Source of the DNA: an uncultured Verrucomicrobiota bacterium
Lineage (GTDB): Bacteria; Verrucomicrobiota; Verrucomicrobiia; Limisphaerales; AAA164-E04
DNA length: 33,300 bases
Assembly: GCA_913061285.1 (NCBI GenBank)
Contig: CAJXVR010000039.1
Span: forward strand, 1 to 33,300
Direction of reading: 5' to 3'
How positions within the stretch are numbered: position 1 is the stretch's first letter; each line of letters opens with the position of its first letter. Shown in pieces: positions 31,562 to 33,300 of the stretch. The position numbers were made by a program, and so were the translations under genes. The notes beneath the pieces were generated by a model. That model was not told the DNA's origin. It did no database searches and was given only the letters and a program-made list of their open reading frames with translations.

Positions 31562-33300
31562 ATGTCTTATCGCAGCGTTAGTTCTGGTTCTCAATTCACT
31601 GGGCCGTGGCACTGGGGCGTTTTGCTCTTCGCTCATTGTCTTGGTATCCTGCCAGCACAAGGAGACACGAAGGAGGCGTTCTTTGAGCGGCAGGTGCGTC
31701 CTCTTCTGATTGAATCCTGTTACGAGTGCCATAGTGGACAAGCAACTCGTCTGGGAGGCAATTTAAGATTAGATTCCCGGGCGCACATCCTTGCTGGAGG
31801 AGATCTAGGACCGGCGGCTGTCGTTGGTAACCCGGATCAAAGTCTCTTGATTCGTGCTATCGAGCACCTTGATGACGACCTCAAGATGCCAAAACGGAGT
31901 GAAGCCCTTGGGACTGCTCAAACGAGAACTCTCCGGAAGTGGATTTCCGACGGGCTGGTTTGGCCAGGCGGGCAGCCGTCGATCGACACTCAGCAAGTCG
32001 TTAACCGCCGGGGGTTTGATCTCGTCAGTCGTAAAGCACGGCTTTCGTGGATCTGGGATCCGCCTCAGGCCAGCGCTTTACCCGAAGTCATACGTAAGGA
32101 ATGGCCGCTTGCGGGGCTGGATCACTTTGTGCTCGCGCAGCTAGAATCAAACAATCTGAATCCCAACGAGGATGCCGGCGACTCAGTCTGGCTACGCCGA
32201 ATCTCTCAAGCAATTACGGGGTTGCCACCATCGCTCACCCTTCAAGAGCGCTTTTCAGCTAAGCCCAAATCGCTTCGCCACGGCTTTGCGGTCGACCAAC
32301 TTCTTGCCTCACCTCGCTTTGGTGAACGTTGGGCTCGGCACTGGATGGATCTGGTGCGCTACGCCGAATCTCGGGGGCACGAAAGCGATTACATAATCGC
32401 GAATGCCTATCACTACCGCGATTACCTTATTCGGGCGTTCAATGATGATTTGCCTTACGATGAATTCGTCACAGAACATCTTGCGGGAGATCTAATCCCA
32501 AATCCCAGAGCCACCGCGAACGGACAGGGGAACGAATCCATTCTTGGGACGGGATGGGCATTTCTTGGCGAGGAAGTGCATTCACCGGTCGATATTCGGC
32601 AAGATGAATGCGATCGGATTGATAACAAAGTGGATGTCCTGAGTAAGACCTTTCTTGGACTAACGGTTGCCTGTGCCCGCTGCCATGACCATAAGTTCGA
32701 TGCAATTTCTCAACAGGACTATTACAGCCTTTCAGGCTTCTTCCTCAGTTCTAATTTTCAGCAAGTCCGATTTGAAACGCAACAGGCCAACAGACAAGTT
32801 GCAGAGCGATTGGATGCGCTCCGCTCTTCGTACCAATCGAAGTATTGGAAAGCCTTCGCTAGCACTTTTTCTACGGAAATCGAATCCGTCGGCCAGCCGG
32901 GCGGTGACCTCGCATCCCATTTACCTAGCAATGCCACAGAGATTGTTTCATTCAGGGACACGGGCTTGAAAGGGGCCCGACTGATCGGCCCAGCGCTTCG
33001 ATTCCTACCCCGGGGAACCTGGTTTATCAGCGGCGCGGATTCGCAACGGACCCAGATCGCTTCACGCCCCGCAGTCCAGCGGGATCCTGCCTGGACAGGA
33101 CTTAGTCTGAAACCTAGCAATCAAAAGGATGCCGGCTCCTTGGATGCCACTTCGCGTTCGAACGGGATGCTGAAGACCAAACGATTCCGGTTACAATCCG
33201 GCAGGATTCGCTATTTGATCCGCGGCAGTGTCAAAGTCTATGCTGCGGTGGATTCCCATCTCATGGTGGCTGGACCACTTCACGGGGCACTTGTTAAGAC
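31562..33300 (+). CDS. PSCyt1/DUF1549 (planctomycete cytochrome) protein, 3' end beyond window
   Basis: An open frame runs from ATG 31562 to the window edge without a stop, giving at least 579 residues. The N-terminus has a signal-like stretch (WHWGVLLFAHCLGILPAQG). A cytochrome domain follows with the haem motif CYECHSG (Cys53, Cys56, His57) and GNPDQSLLIRAI plus a KMP segment, as in PSCyt1. From ~190 onward it matches DUF1549/PSD1: FGERWARHWMDLVRYAESRG, HYRDYLIRAFNDDLPYDEF, and CARCHDHKFDAIS, a second CXXCH typical of the domain. A DUF1553 domain would be expected past the window. Genes of this type are usually followed by a DUF1501 gene and are expanded in Planctomycetota and Verrucomicrobiota. 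The haem and export signal point to periplasmic redox work; the substrate is unknown. Confidence 0.9.
   Translation, partial: MSYRSVSSGSQFTGPWHWGVLLFAHCLGILPAQGDTKEAFFERQVRPLLIESCYECHSGQATRLGGNLRLDSRAHILAGGDLGPAAVVGNPDQSLLIRAIEHLDDDLKMPKRSEALGTAQTRTLRKWISDGLVWPGGQPSIDTQQVVNRRGFDLVSRKARLSWIWDPPQASALPEVIRKEWPLAGLDHFVLAQLESNNLNPNEDAGDSVWLRRISQAITGLPPSLTLQERFSAKPKSLRHGFAVDQLLASPRFGERWARHWMDLVRYAESRGHESDYIIANAYHYRDYLIRAFNDDLPYDEFVTEHLAGDLIPNPRATANGQGNESILGTGWAFLGEEVHSPVDIRQDECDRIDNKVDVLSKTFLGLTVACARCHDHKFDAISQQDYYSLSGFFLSSNFQQVRFETQQANRQVAERLDALRSSYQSKYWKAFASTFSTEIESVGQPGGDLASHLPSNATEIVSFRDTGLKGARLIGPALRFLPRGTWFISGADSQRTQIASRPAVQRDPAWTGLSLKPSNQKDAGSLDATSRSNGMLKTKRFRLQSGRIRYLIRGSVKVYAAVDSHLMVAGPLHGALVK

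Noticed and set aside
1-33300. tRNA, rRNA, CRISPR array, insertion sequence or phage genes
   Set aside because: No cloverleaf-type T-loop, repeat-spacer array, transposase or integrase was seen by eye; the only transposon sequence is the library adapter.

Overview
The window looks like one contig of an environmental (metagenome-type) assembly from a member of the Planctomycetota/Verrucomicrobiota group. This rests on gene content: a planctomycete-type cytochrome/DUF1549 protein, Tat-exported Gfo/Idh/MocA oxidoreductases, DUF1080 (3-keto-disaccharide hydrolase) domains, ThuA, a sialate O-acetylesterase fusion, a MoxR/DUF58/von Willebrand cluster with a giant DUF4175-like protein, and a threonyl-tRNA synthetase without a TGS domain. 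Base composition is moderate and many starts lack a clear Shine-Dalgarno. I cannot decide between the two phyla by eye. Bases 1-49 are not biological: they are a leftover Illumina Nextera adapter ending in the 19-bp Tn5 mosaic end.

Layout. (1) 50-11881 is a sugar-catabolism region: a truncated cytochrome c, a Tat-type Gfo/Idh oxidoreductase, a frameshifted MetE-like gene on the other strand, a small SRPBCC-like protein, a 1041-aa secreted esterase carrying two DUF1080 domains, a VOC protein with a textbook terminator, then on the minus strand ThuA, a second Tat-type Gfo/Idh and an MFS transporter. (2) 12070-15562 is a small hypothetical gene, thrS, and a DUF3298-like exported protein coupled to thrS by a TTGA overlap. 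(3) 15572-26368 (minus strand) is a five-gene cluster read as MoxR ATPase, DUF58, BatA-like vWA membrane protein, second vWA membrane protein, DUF4175-like protein. (4) 26535-30043 (minus strand) is a two-gene redox module: an exported TPR/FMN-binding protein with a covalent-flavin motif, followed 5 bp later by a fused NapH/NapG-like iron-sulfur protein. (5) 30228-33300 is an L-fuconate-dehydratase-like enolase-superfamily enzyme and the 5' part of a cytochrome/DUF1549 protein that runs off the end.

How they work together (inference). The Gfo/Idh, ThuA, DUF1080 and MFS genes fit extracytoplasmic oxidation of glycosides to 3-keto sugars, cleavage, and uptake; the fuconate dehydratase suggests use of fucose-containing glycans. 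The MoxR cluster fits a chaperone/envelope-maturation system. The flavin/iron-sulfur pair fits a membrane electron-transfer unit moving electrons across the membrane to an unknown acceptor. It is the most unusual part, because a Tat-like motif sits in the middle of the fused iron-sulfur protein.
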